Assembly (NCBI GenBank): GCA_003650925.1
Contig: QMSP01000007.1
Coordinates: 1-64,000 of the forward strand
DNA: 64,000 nt
From: Thermoprotei archaeon
Lineage (GTDB): Archaea; Thermoproteota; Thermoprotei; QMSL01
Direction: 5' to 3'
Every line of letters starts with the position of its first letter. Within the stretch, counting starts at the first letter, position 1. Both the position numbers and the translations under genes were made by a program. Of this stretch, positions 43,295 through 51,259 are shown piece by piece. The notes under the pieces were generated by a model. That model did no database searches and was not told where the DNA came from. It worked only from the letters and a program-made list of their open reading frames with translations.

Positions 43295-44047
43295 ATGTCT
43301 AGGCTCTTTGACCCGCTTAGGAAGGCTAGAGAAGTGGAGAGCATAGTTACTAGGCAAGGTGAGGAAGGGCAGGAAAGGAAGTATTACAGATTTCGAGGTG
43401 GAAGCTGGTATGGGGGAATAGCTACTGCTGACTGCGTAGGATGCTGTCTTCGTTGTGTATTCTGTTGGAGCTATTATCCTCGTGAGCATCCTGATACATG
43501 CGGCACATTCTACAGTCCAAGTGAAGTGGCGCGGAGATTGTTGGCTATAGCCAAGAGAAGAGGGTACAATAAGGTTAGAATAAGCGGGTCAGAGCCCACC
43601 ATAGGGAAGGAGCATCTACTTAAAGTTTTTGAGTATGTCAGTGTAGAGAAAGTGCTCTTCATCCTAGAGACCAATGGTATTCTAATAGGCTATGATAGAG
43701 ACTATGCAAGGGCATTGTCCAGATTCGATAATATACATGTCAGAGTATCGATCAAGGGATGTACTCCTGATGAGTTTAGTCGCCTAACTGGTGCTGTCCC
43801 TGAGGCATTTGAGCTTCAGCTCAAAGCCCTTGAGAATTTATTGGATGCTGGGGTTTCATGTCATCCAGCTGTCATGCTAAGTTTTAGCGATAGAGACAGC
43901 ATAGCCTATCTGGTTCAAAAGTTGAGCGAGATAGAGCCCACCTTAGTGAACAATATTGAGGAGGAGTACGTCATTCTCTATCCTCATGTTGCTCGTAGGC
44001 TGAAACAGGCTGGGATATGGCCTAGAACTTATTGCAGTCTTAGGTGA
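43295..44047 (+). CDS. Radical SAM protein
   Basis: A 250-residue radical SAM enzyme with the cluster site CCLRCVFC near residue 50, preceded by an additional Cys (DCVG). RISGSEPTIGKEHLLKVF near 95 binds SAM, and LETNGILIGYDRD near 125 and VRVSIKGCTPDEF near 150 mark later strands. It resembles pyruvate-formate-lyase-activating-type proteins, but no glycyl radical enzyme is adjacent. The next gene starts at its end. Confidence 0.82.
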   Translation: MSRLFDPLRKAREVESIVTRQGEEGQERKYYRFRGGSWYGGIATADCVGCCLRCVFCWSYYPREHPDTCGTFYSPSEVARRLLAIAKRRGYNKVRISGSEPTIGKEHLLKVFEYVSVEKVLFILETNGILIGYDRDYARALSRFDNIHVRVSIKGCTPDEFSRLTGAVPEAFELQLKALENLLDAGVSCHPAVMLSFSDRDSIAYLVQKLSEIEPTLVNNIEEEYVILYPHVARRLKQAGIWPRTYCSLR

Positions 44048-44052
44048 GCATC

Positions 44053-44859
44053 ATGCCTATCCTTGAGGAGATAGCTAAGAGGCTTGAAGTTCCCTATGAA
44101 GTTTCAGTGGAGGTAATGAGTTCGGAGGGTCCTCTCTACTTCGACCTAGCAATACCATCCTCAAGAAGACCATTAGTTCTTGTGCTGTTAGTTCAGGTTG
44201 AGGACTATGGTAGATTGAGCTTATTCCCTGCTATAAGAGGTGATATAAGGCTAGCTGAGGCATTGACCAACATGGATAATAGATTTCAGCTCATCAAAGC
44301 ACGAGGAGTGCCATTCGCTGCTATAGGAGCTATCAGCCTGTTTGAGCCCAACATCAGCAGCAATGTAGCATACACAGATGAGGTACTTCCACTATCGGAG
44401 GTAGATGAAATAGCGAGGATGATAAAACTCATAGTGAGAAACCCTTGGTACCCTGTGTTCTCCATTAGACGATGGGCTCGACGAACCTTGTTATCCATTG
44501 AGCCTCTCTCCTACTACTTAGAGCCTAGCGGCAAGATAGCTAGGTGTAGAGAGGCCAGAGCTCTCATAGGGTTTGATATAGAGGAGGACGAAGTAGTGAT
44601 AAAGAATCCGCTGGGTGTAATCAGGATGAGCATAGAAGCTCTGCGGATGTCCAAGAATAATGTCAAGATCAATGAACTCAGGAACGTACTTCTAAGCAAC
44701 TATGAAGTGGACGATACAGCCCTTAGAGATGTAGTAGGAGGTAGAATCACCATGAAGGAGCTAACAGAGCTTCTAATGAAAAATGAAGACCTCGCTGAAG
44801 AGCTTCTAGGAGCCAAAAATGCCTCACAGCTTCTCAGGAGGCTCGTCAACTTTGACTAG
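44053..44859 (+). CDS. Protein of unknown function
   Basis: A 268-residue protein. The N-terminal half is alpha-beta with a long beta region (PLYFDLAIPSSRRPLVLVLL), and the C-terminal part is helical and acidic (KELTELLMKNEDLAEELLG). AGGTGA 5 nt before the ATG at 44053 decides the start. It is in an operon with the radical SAM gene before it and the methylase after it. I do not recognise a family. Confidence 0.55.
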   Translation: MPILEEIAKRLEVPYEVSVEVMSSEGPLYFDLAIPSSRRPLVLVLLVQVEDYGRLSLFPAIRGDIRLAEALTNMDNRFQLIKARGVPFAAIGAISLFEPNISSNVAYTDEVLPLSEVDEIARMIKLIVRNPWYPVFSIRRWARRTLLSIEPLSYYLEPSGKIARCREARALIGFDIEEDEVVIKNPLGVIRMSIEALRMSKNNVKINELRNVLLSNYEVDDTALRDVVGGRITMKELTELLMKNEDLAEELLGAKNASQLLRRLVNFD

Positions 44860-45526
44860 GATCTCGAAGCTAATAATGGTTCATGTCTCCGCCCTGTTAT
44901 TGGAGCTTATACATCGGCTGATATGGAGGATAGGCTGGATAAACTATAGAGGCTTGAGGCTAGCCGTAGTGAGAGGCGTATTTTCGCCCAAGTACACGAT
45001 CACGACAGATCTCCTAGCTGACGTGATTCAGCAGATGATCAAAAGCTCCTACGAGGTGCTTGATGTTGGAACAGGAACTGGCGCCTTAGCCATAATAGCT
45101 TCCAGAAAAGCTCGAAAAGTAGTGGCTATAGATATAGATAGGAGAGCTGTGCTATGTGCTAAACTAAACGCTATATTAAATGGTTCTTCAATCATAGTCA
45201 AACAAGGTAACCTGTTCTCTCCTCTCAAGGACGAGAGATTCGACGTGATAATATTCAATCCTCCATACTTGCCTCTTCGTCCTCGTCCTCCTCTCGGCTT
45301 GAGTGTGTTCTTTGCCGAGGGAGCTCTACTAGAATCTTTCTTATCTCAAGCTAGATACTATCTCAAGAAAGGAGGCTTTCTGCTCATGACTTACTCTACT
45401 CTTTCAATAAAAGGCTACTTGGAATTTCTTCTGCGTAAATATAAGTGGAAATATGTGAAAATTAGAAGCTTTAGAATGCCTCTTGAGGAGATATATGTGA
45501 TAATGGCTATTCCTCATGGTCAGTGA
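44819..45526 (+). CDS. HemK/PrmC-like class I methyltransferase (N5-glutamine type)
   Basis: A 235-residue SAM-dependent methylase. Motif I is VLDVGTGTGALAIIASRKA near 80, the acidic loop VVAIDIDRRAV near 100, and the catalytic NPPY in DVIIFNPPYLPLRP near 142. The NPPY plus size fit the archaeal/eukaryal Mtq2-type methylase that modifies the GGQ Gln of the release factor. AGGAG 6 nt upstream of the ATG at 44819 supports this start, which overlaps the preceding gene; a TTG at 44852 is possible. Confidence 0.82.
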   Translation: MPHSFSGGSSTLTRISKLIMVHVSALLLELIHRLIWRIGWINYRGLRLAVVRGVFSPKYTITTDLLADVIQQMIKSSYEVLDVGTGTGALAIIASRKARKVVAIDIDRRAVLCAKLNAILNGSSIIVKQGNLFSPLKDERFDVIIFNPPYLPLRPRPPLGLSVFFAEGALLESFLSQARYYLKKGGFLLMTYSTLSIKGYLEFLLRKYKWKYVKIRSFRMPLEEIYVIMAIPHGQ

Positions 45527-45575
45527 GGATAGGGGCTTCTTCATCTATCAGAGGAGGACACACCTCATCATACCA
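45516..45575 (-). ncRNA. C/D box sRNA (two guides)
   Basis: On the minus strand: C ATGATGA (45565-45571), 13-nt guide GGTGTGTCCTCCT, D' CTGA, 3-nt spacer TAG, C' ATGAAGA, 14-nt guide AGCCCCTATCCTCA, D CTGA (45520-45523). The D box overlaps the last codons of the methylase gene on the other strand. A TATA (45598-45605) sits about 28 nt upstream of the 5' end and has no other gene to serve, which is strong support. Confidence 0.8.
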
Positions 45576-45597
45576 ATTGATCTTCACTATTCTGTAA

Positions 45598-45605
45598 CTT
45601 ATAAA
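45598..45605 (-). promoter_or_regulatory. TATA box of the C/D box sRNA at 45516
   Basis: Minus strand TTTATAAG, just after the stop of the sugar-isomerase-fold gene. Start predicted near 45573, 2 nt upstream of the C box. Confidence 0.6.
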
Positions 45606-45618
45606 TGTGTTTATCATA

Positions 45619-46935
45619 TTACTGTATAATGCTATACTCCATGTCGTATAAGCGAGCTATCTCTCTCCAATCCCTCCTTCTATCGCTTAGCATCAACGCT
45701 ACCTCTCCATCAGGTATTTCGCTTAATAATGCGCCAAGGTCACCGTCTAGTTTCACAAATGCATGAGGCCATACCTCAACGTCTTCTCTAAACCTTTCCT
45801 TAGGCACCATTATTGAGCTTCCCGATGCTATCACTATTTTCATGCCCTTATCAATCCTATAGAGCTTGACTATGTTTACGCGGCCATGTCTACAACAAAA
45901 CCTCATTGAGACACCTTCTCTCACTACCTCAGTTCGTTGTCTACATAGGTCAATATCTCTCAAGTCATAGGCCATGCTTAGAGGCATATACCCACAGTTG
46001 ATAAGCTTCAGTATCTTCTCCTCCCTCTCAACGCCAGCAATGATTGCACGCGCTATGCTCATGTCTAGCATGGCTTTTACTAAACACCCTACCACGAGAA
46101 TACCTAGGCTACCACATGTAGCTAGATAACCTTCTTCATCCAGTAGAGCTAGAGCTATGCAGAAAGAGGCATGACCACACGCCTCGGCTAATACATGAAT
46201 TCCATCGAGACTCCTTGCCTTAATGATGTTCTTCAACGCCATGTACAGCTTGGCCTCCTCATGTATGAGCTGTAAAGGAACTTCAATAACGCCCATCCTA
46301 TCTACAATTCTCTCCTTGACTAGGGTATTGACTTTATCTATCTCTTTAACATACTCCTCCAGGAGGTCAGTCTCTATAGGGATGAGCTCCATTGCGAAGG
46401 TTGATGCTACATCACCGAAACGTAGATCGTGAGTAACAAGTCCTCCTCTAACCACTACACCAATTCTCATCTTGGAGGTCCTATTCATGGCTCTGCAGGC
46501 CCTTATGAATGATAGTGCCTGCGATATGACTCTTGTTTCCTCAGGTGAGCCTACTAGCATGTTGCATTTAATTCCTCTCCTTGACATAAGAGCTCCTAGC
46601 TCGAGGGCACTGGCTATTGATAAGGTGGCCGACTCATATGGGCTCCATATTAACACAGGCACTTTTGGCCTAGGCTCGATGAAGTTCATGGACTTCACAA
46701 AAGCTCCTGGAACTATTATTATGCAGTCTACTGCCTGCTCTTCAGCTCTATGTACAGCCTCAGCATACTCTCCTCTAGTAGTTATGGACTTAGCTTGCTC
46801 AACTATGTCGACACCTTGTCTTCTGAGACTATATGCTATACGTTGTGTATATTCTTCAAGATGTTTTTGACCAATGCCGATCCCCTTCAATACTATCAGT
46901 GCCACTCTAGCTATGCGCCTCTCTTCATAGCTCAC
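45619..46935 (-). CDS. L-fucose/L-arabinose isomerase-fold protein
   Basis: A 438-residue protein. The first 170 residues are Rossmann-like alpha-beta (ALIVLKGIGIGQKHLEEYTQ, IIIVPGAFVKSMNF, VPVLIWSPYESATLS). GLVTHDLRFGDVASTFAMEL near 170 and a C-terminal beta domain with VWPHAFVKLDGDLGALLSEI near 405 resemble the FucI/AraA fold. The metal-ligand Glu and Asp of true FucI are not clearly placed, so the reaction is uncertain. The start is a GTG. Confidence 0.6.
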   Translation of the reverse strand: MSYEERRIARVALIVLKGIGIGQKHLEEYTQRIAYSLRRQGVDIVEQAKSITTRGEYAEAVHRAEEQAVDCIIIVPGAFVKSMNFIEPRPKVPVLIWSPYESATLSIASALELGALMSRRGIKCNMLVGSPEETRVISQALSFIRACRAMNRTSKMRIGVVVRGGLVTHDLRFGDVASTFAMELIPIETDLLEEYVKEIDKVNTLVKERIVDRMGVIEVPLQLIHEEAKLYMALKNIIKARSLDGIHVLAEACGHASFCIALALLDEEGYLATCGSLGILVVGCLVKAMLDMSIARAIIAGVEREEKILKLINCGYMPLSMAYDLRDIDLCRQRTEVVREGVSMRFCCRHGRVNIVKLYRIDKGMKIVIASGSSIMVPKERFREDVEVWPHAFVKLDGDLGALLSEIPDGEVALMLSDRRRDWREIARLYDMEYSIIQ

Positions 46936-47024
46936 GATCGGAGATGATCCTGCTTTTGTCTCTTAATTCTACCGCTCAGCTTTTAGCTATCCCTTAGCTC
47001 ATTGATCATTGAAAGGTGAGGTAT

Positions 47025-47504
47025 TTGAAGACAATCCTTCAGCCCTTGCTCATAGGTGTGCTCCTCATGGTAATCCTAGCTCTCCTCACGAGCTATGCGC
47101 TTCAAGTACTATCTCCTGTAAGCCTTGAAGTTACTGGCACTTTATTTCCTCTTCAAAGCAATGTAGTGTACATATTCAAGGGTAGGATAAGCCCGGAGAG
47201 CCCTATAGTGGAGGTTAGGGCGAGGCTTATTGAGAGTGGTAGGATATGGTCAGGTGTCAACGTCACTATAGAGAACTTCATACAGGAGGACTTCAAGGGT
47301 ACTCTTGAAATCATCATAATGGGAAGGGGTGGAAGGATCATAGCTAATGGGAGCATATGCCTAGAGATAGGCTATGGTGAGAAGAAGCAGTTCATCGTAC
47401 AGCTGAACTGGCTTCCGAATTATACCATGGAGCAGGCTCTGTGGGGACGACTGGTGTTGAAACTGAGATCACGAAGAGGCTTGTTCTTGGCTCCATGGAG
47501 TTAA
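47025..47504 (+). CDS. Membrane-anchored exported protein, unknown function
   Basis: About 159 residues. One N-terminal hydrophobic segment (LLIGVLLMVILALLTSYALQ) anchors an extracytoplasmic beta-rich domain with possible N-glycosylation sites (NVT, NGS, NYT). GGTGA 5 nt before the TTG at 47025 supports that start over a GTG at 47016. No family is recognised. Confidence 0.5.
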   Translation: MKTILQPLLIGVLLMVILALLTSYALQVLSPVSLEVTGTLFPLQSNVVYIFKGRISPESPIVEVRARLIESGRIWSGVNVTIENFIQEDFKGTLEIIIMGRGGRIIANGSICLEIGYGEKKQFIVQLNWLPNYTMEQALWGRLVLKLRSRRGLFLAPWS

Positions 47505-47537
47505 GCTTAAGTTTACTGAGTATACCATAGATTAATG

Positions 47538-47578
47538 GCGTGCGCAACACTCCCGCTGGGAGTAGGATGAGCGCACGC
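47538..47578. ncRNA. Structured RNA/DNA element, strand undecided
   Basis: GCGTGCGC pairs with GCGCACGC (8 bp) around an inner hairpin ACTCCC-GCT-GGGAGT. On the plus strand the loop between the helices is AAC on the 5' side and AGGATGA on the 3' side. It lies in the gap between convergent genes (47505-47616). No U-run follows on either strand, so a simple terminator is unlikely. A small RNA or an H/ACA-like fold is possible, but an ACA box is not at the expected place. Confidence 0.45.
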
Positions 47579-47616
47579 GGGACGTATTCACCGCGCACAT
47601 TTCATCTAATTCCCTA

Positions 47617-48648
47617 CTAGTATTCCCCTAGGATGTGCTCAGCAGGAGTGAACAGATATCCCTTATTGTGAGCCTCTTCAATTCTCCTAAGAACTTCCTT
47701 GTTCTCTGTGAGAATCATAGCACAACCTCCTTTAACTACTTTAATTCCAGATAATTTCAGAGCTTCTGAGAGTATATGGCTTGAGGAAGGAGCTACTATA
47801 AGAGGTAGGCCATGGTTCTTTGCCTTATGGATAAGATACAGGATTAGAGAGGCTAGGCTTGACGCCTTCATGTCTTCAGAGAATACGACATCAGATATTA
47901 GGCCAACGTGAAATACCTGCCCTTTAATGTTGTGATAGTCTCTCAGAGATAAAGTTGCTGTACATTGTATTCCTTCCGCTATAGCATGTTTTCTCCTGAG
48001 TCGTTTTTCAGAGAGGCTACTATAGAGAGATAGTGTGGGCCCTAAGTCTGCATAGTTTCTAATAGCATCATCAACAGATATGAGCTTGCCATGCTCCTCT
48101 ACTCTAGGCTTAAAGCTTACAAACCTTACAAGGACTCTATCTAGCCAACGAGGTAACAGGCCTAGGAACGCGGTCTTATCAGCTATGAATATGCCAATGC
48201 CGACGTCGAATATATCTTTAAAGCCTCTTCTTCTGTACATGTTCCAAGCTATGCTCCCACGAGCTGTATATAGCATTGTGAAGTCCACCTTCTCCTCCTC
48301 TACCCTCTTCAAGGCTCTATCGAAGACAAGTCTTCCATAGCCCCTTCCCTGATGGTGAGGTAGAACAGCCACATCATCTATGAAGCATGAGCTGAAATGG
48401 TCTCCCTCAACCACTACATCTTTAAATGTAAGAACGGTTGTAGCAACTACTCTGCCTTCAACCTTCAAAAGTGCAACCTCCACTCTTGGCTCTGACCCAT
48501 ATCTTTCAAGCCATTCCTCAGGCCTTCTATATAGCGCAATACCAGCCTTACTAGCCCTTATAAAAGCTTCATTAAAGACTACGCATATATCATTGACCTC
48601 GTCTAGGCTAAGCTCTTCAAACCACCTAACTGTGACGACCTCCTGCAC
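47617..48648 (-). CDS. GNAT-family acetyltransferase, two-domain
   Basis: A 343-residue protein. The N-terminal half has the GNAT acetyl-CoA loop VAVLPHHQGRGYGRLVFDRA near 95-114 and the strand-helix FTMLYTARGSIAWNMYRRRG near 137. The second half (about 190-343) is a degenerate GNAT-like or SCP2-like domain without a clear loop. The substrate is unknown. The GTG start follows GGGAGG. Confidence 0.8.
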   Translation of the reverse strand: MQEVVTVRWFEELSLDEVNDICVVFNEAFIRASKAGIALYRRPEEWLERYGSEPRVEVALLKVEGRVVATTVLTFKDVVVEGDHFSSCFIDDVAVLPHHQGRGYGRLVFDRALKRVEEEKVDFTMLYTARGSIAWNMYRRRGFKDIFDVGIGIFIADKTAFLGLLPRWLDRVLVRFVSFKPRVEEHGKLISVDDAIRNYADLGPTLSLYSSLSEKRLRRKHAIAEGIQCTATLSLRDYHNIKGQVFHVGLISDVVFSEDMKASSLASLILYLIHKAKNHGLPLIVAPSSSHILSEALKLSGIKVVKGGCAMILTENKEVLRRIEEAHNKGYLFTPAEHILGEY

Positions 48649-48676
48649 ATGGCCTCCCTCCTCAATAGACCTCAGC

Positions 48677-48731
48677 TTGATCAGTGAGGTCGGTGTTCAT
48701 CACTATTCAGTCCACCCTAGCCTATCATCCT
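48677..48731 (-). ncRNA. C/D box sRNA (second of a tandem)
   Basis: On the minus strand: C-like ATGATAG (48722-48728), 11-nt guide GCTAGGGTGGA, D' CTGA (48707-48710), spacer ATA, perfect C' GTGATGA (48697-48703), 12-nt guide ACACCGACCTCA, D CTGA (48681-48684). The upstream sRNA D box is only 4 nt before this C box, so the two are one precursor. Confidence 0.78.
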
Positions 48732-48790
48732 CTCAGCCCAGACTATTCTTCATCTCCAAACATCCGCCCTCACACGGCTCATCATCAGCT
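48730..48790 (-). ncRNA. C/D box sRNA (first of a tandem)
   Basis: On the minus strand: C ATGATGA (48779-48785), guide GCCGTGTGAGGG, weak D' (CGGA), C'-like GAGATGA, guide near AGAATAGTCTGGG, D CTGA (48733-48736). The internal boxes are degenerate, which is common. A TATA-like ACATTAAG lies at 48821-48828. Confidence 0.6.
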
Positions 48791-48867
48791 AGCTCCAGAA
48801 TATACTATTTCCAGCCTGAGCTTAATGTCTTACTGACACCTCGCCTACTCATGATAAGCAAGCCACT

Positions 48868-48929
48868 GGTATCAGCTCGTGGGTTCCTAATCATCGTCTT
48901 CCTCATAGGTGCGAGTCTTCATCACCTCA
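48868..48929 (-). ncRNA. C/D box sRNA
   Basis: On the minus strand: C GTGATGA (48919-48925), guide AGACTCGCACCT, D'-like ATGA, C' ATGATTA, 12-nt guide GGAACCCACGAG, D CTGA (48872-48875). A promoter-like GTTTAATG is about 38 nt upstream of the C box. With the two sRNAs above it fills the 361-nt gene-free stretch 48649-49009, in which I see no protein gene. Confidence 0.68.
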
Positions 48930-49009
48930 AAAGTCAACTAGTGTGAAAGCCCATTAAACACTTTCGCTGCTTGTTCAGGGCTAGAATTCATGAATAAAGT
49001 CAAAAAGAT

Positions 49010-49330
49010 TCACTTCCTAAGCTTAGCGCCTACTAGATATATCCCCTTGAGTCTCCATCCATCTCTCTCCATCTTGCACTTAACTTCATTGAGCTTACTC
49101 TCCTCAACCTCCTCTACAGTATAGACTGTAAGACTTCCTGGCCTCTCGAACGTTAGAGCATAGACTAGCTCTATATCCTCTGACATCTTGGCAAGGTCCT
49201 GAAGCGCACGTTTTGCATCTTCTATGCTAGGCAGGTTAAGCCATCTCCTAGCTGACCTTACGCTTATGTATCCCATACTCCTTATTATGTCCCTCATCAG
49301 TAGCAACTTATGAACTCCTATACGCGCCAC
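49010..49330 (-). CDS. Small protein, possible winged helix
   Basis: A 106-residue protein. The N-terminal two-thirds (KLLLMRDIIRSMGYISVRSA, RRWLNLPSIEDAKRALQDLA) reads as a helix-turn-helix with a helical follow-on, then YALTFERPGSLTVYTVEEVE as strands. This looks like a small DNA-binding or regulatory protein of unknown family. It is divergent from the corrinoid protein gene. Confidence 0.5.
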   Translation of the reverse strand: MARIGVHKLLLMRDIIRSMGYISVRSARRWLNLPSIEDAKRALQDLAKMSEDIELVYALTFERPGSLTVYTVEEVEESKLNEVKCKMERDGWRLKGIYLVGAKLRK

Positions 49331-49399
49331 GAGTAGCTCACCGTCAGTAATCAGTTAGTGTTAAATTTGTTAAAACATTAATCCCTTGGGGGTGCTAGC

Positions 49400-50080
49400 T
49401 TGAGCTCATGTGCTGAGGAGTTGATAAAGGAGCTAAAGGAGGCAATAGTGAATCTCGATCCTGACAAGGCTAGGGAAGTGGCTGAAAAAGCTCTTAAACA
49501 GGGAATAGACATCAAGCTGCTCATAAACGAGGGAATAGGCAAGGCTATGCAGAGAGTAGGTGAACTATATGAGCAGGGAGAGTATTTCCTCCCAGAACTT
49601 CTTCTGGCTGGAGAGGCAGCTACAGAGGTTCTCAAAGCTCTCGAGCCTAAGCTAAAGGCCGAAGTTATCAAGCCCAAGGGAGTCATAGTGATAGGGACTG
49701 TAGAAGGTGACCTTCATGATATAGGCAAGAACCTTGTGGCTATGGTGCTTCGTGCCAATGGATTTGAAGTGCATGACCTAGGCAGAGATGTGCCCGTTAA
49801 GGAGTTTGTTAAGAAGGCCATTGAAGTAGATGCTGACATAGTGGCTATGTCAGCTCTCCTAACTACGACCATGATAAAGATGAGAGATGTCATAGAAGAG
49901 CTCAAGAAAGCGGGCATAAGGGACAAGGTTAAGGTCCTCGTAGGAGGAGCTCCTGTCACAGCTGATTTTGCTCGTGAAATAGGTGCTGATGGATATGCCG
50001 AGGATGCTATTGAGGCTGTAAGAGTAGCTGAAGAGCTCGTAAGAGCTAAGTATGGAGGTAAGCTGAGGAGTGAGTTCTAG
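49400..50080 (+). CDS. Corrinoid-binding protein (MtbC/MttC type)
   Basis: A 226-residue protein with the two-part layout of methyltransferase corrinoid proteins. A helical cap is at 1-90 (REVAEKALKQGIDIKLLINE), then the B12 Rossmann domain with IGTVEGDLHDIGKNLVAMVL near 97-116, where DxHxxG is the cobalt ligand. Later strands are IVAMSALLTTTMIKMRDVIE and VLVGGAPVTADFAREIGAD. No methyltransferase or activase gene is adjacent. The start is TTG after GGGGGTG. Confidence 0.85.
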   Translation: MSSCAEELIKELKEAIVNLDPDKAREVAEKALKQGIDIKLLINEGIGKAMQRVGELYEQGEYFLPELLLAGEAATEVLKALEPKLKAEVIKPKGVIVIGTVEGDLHDIGKNLVAMVLRANGFEVHDLGRDVPVKEFVKKAIEVDADIVAMSALLTTTMIKMRDVIEELKKAGIRDKVKVLVGGAPVTADFAREIGADGYAEDAIEAVRVAEELVRAKYGGKLRSEF

Positions 50081-50496
50081 AGAACCTCTACAGGCACTCT
50101 GATGATGGCTGAGGATGATGTAGGAGCTACATATGCCGCATAACTCGCAAGTCCTTTCTCCACAGCCACTATAAGCCATATCTCCCCAGGGCACTCAAGC
50201 ATTCTATGCATATCAACGCTCGAGGGCATTGGAGAGCCATTGGGGTGTGAATGATACATGCCAATATATGAGAGGCCCTGCTTTCTTGCCCTCATGATAC
50301 ATCCCATCCACTCATTAAGATCCATTAGGAAGTAGCCTTCCTCTCCTCTGCCCTGCATAAGCTTCTCTGCAAGGTTTACTCTATAGAGCATGCCATCAGT
50401 GTTACCAAGCAGAACTCCACATATCTCCCTTGGATAAGACCTCATGGCATCCTTGAGTATATCGTCAAGAATGTATTCAGGTATTAGTAGCTTCAT
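50077..50496 (-). CDS. JAMM/MPN-domain metalloprotease
   Basis: A 139-residue protein with the JAMM zinc site: the upstream Glu in YPREICGVLLGN near 21, and YHSHPNGSPMPSSVD near 80, giving H-x-H-x7-S-x2-D. Archaeal members remove SAMP (ubiquitin-like) tags or act on sulfur-carrier proteins. It overlaps the upstream AMMECR1 gene by 4 nt, so they are a coupled pair, and also overlaps the corrinoid gene's end. Confidence 0.85.
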   Translation of the reverse strand: MKLLIPEYILDDILKDAMRSYPREICGVLLGNTDGMLYRVNLAEKLMQGRGEEGYFLMDLNEWMGCIMRARKQGLSYIGMYHSHPNGSPMPSSVDMHRMLECPGEIWLIVAVEKGLASYAAYVAPTSSSAIIRVPVEVL

Positions 50497-51167
50497 TGCC
50501 TCCTCTCCTTGAGCTCTTTCATGAGGTCTCTCCTTATGATTCTGCCTTTAGGCTCTACCTCACAGAATATCACAGCTTGAAATCTATAGACAAGAGTATC
50601 TTCATCTAGCCATGCATCAGGAGGAAGACCAGCTTTGATGCAGCACTCTGCAAGGAAAGTCTCAGCATCCCATCCATATTCGACAGCCACCTGAGGCAGT
50701 AGTAGTCCGCCATAGAAAGGAGGCCTTCTGACCATTAGTCCATCCCTTCCCACAACCACCTCCTCGACCCTATCCTTCGGCTTTTCAGTCCTTATAAGCT
50801 CAGGCTTAGATAGAACGCTAACCTCGAATATCACCTCATCTAGCTCACTGGGGATCATGGGCATGAACCTGGGGTCTCCAATGGCAGCCTCTATAGCCAC
50901 ATCCATCATAGCCTTGACAAGTGGATGTATTGGTTCGGGATAGCCAATACATCCTCTCAGCATCTTCGCCAGCTCAGTTCCTCTTCTGACAACCCTCTCT
51001 ATGGTAACGAATACGCCTGCTTTCTTCCATAGCCTCTTCGGAACTTCCGAAGGAGGCTTGAGTCTCTCCCCTCTTACCAAGTAATGTTCCACAGTCCTCC
51101 TAGCTAGCTTTACCAGAAGTACACCATCATCATCTGTTAACTCCTCAAGCCTTAAGTACTCCTCCAA
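50493..51167 (-). CDS. AMMECR1-domain protein
   Basis: About 224 residues with the AMMECR1 core (LRGCIGYPEPIHPLVKAMMD near 90 and GDPRFMPMIPSELDEVIFEV). The conserved LRGCIG is seen. A TATA (near 51206) places the mRNA start at about 51178, downstream of an ATG at 51188, so the TTG at 51167 behind GCGGGG is the better start. A link to the JAMM protease is suggested by overlap. The function is unknown. Confidence 0.8.
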   Translation of the reverse strand: MEEYLRLEELTDDDGVLLVKLARRTVEHYLVRGERLKPPSEVPKRLWKKAGVFVTIERVVRRGTELAKMLRGCIGYPEPIHPLVKAMMDVAIEAAIGDPRFMPMIPSELDEVIFEVSVLSKPELIRTEKPKDRVEEVVVGRDGLMVRRPPFYGGLLLPQVAVEYGWDAETFLAECCIKAGLPPDAWLDEDTLVYRFQAVIFCEVEPKGRIIRRDLMKELKERRQ

Positions 51168-51259
51168 CTTAAACCCCGCTACTAACATGCCAAGTACCCA
51201 ATTTAAATATAATTGCCTTATTCTAGCACGTAGAGATGTCGATTCGGCCTAGCCATTGC

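Noticed and set aside
48380..48946. 188-residue plus-strand ORF
   Set aside because: Its first half is antisense to the GNAT gene and its second half runs through C/D box sRNAs; Ser/Leu-rich composition is not that of a real protein here.
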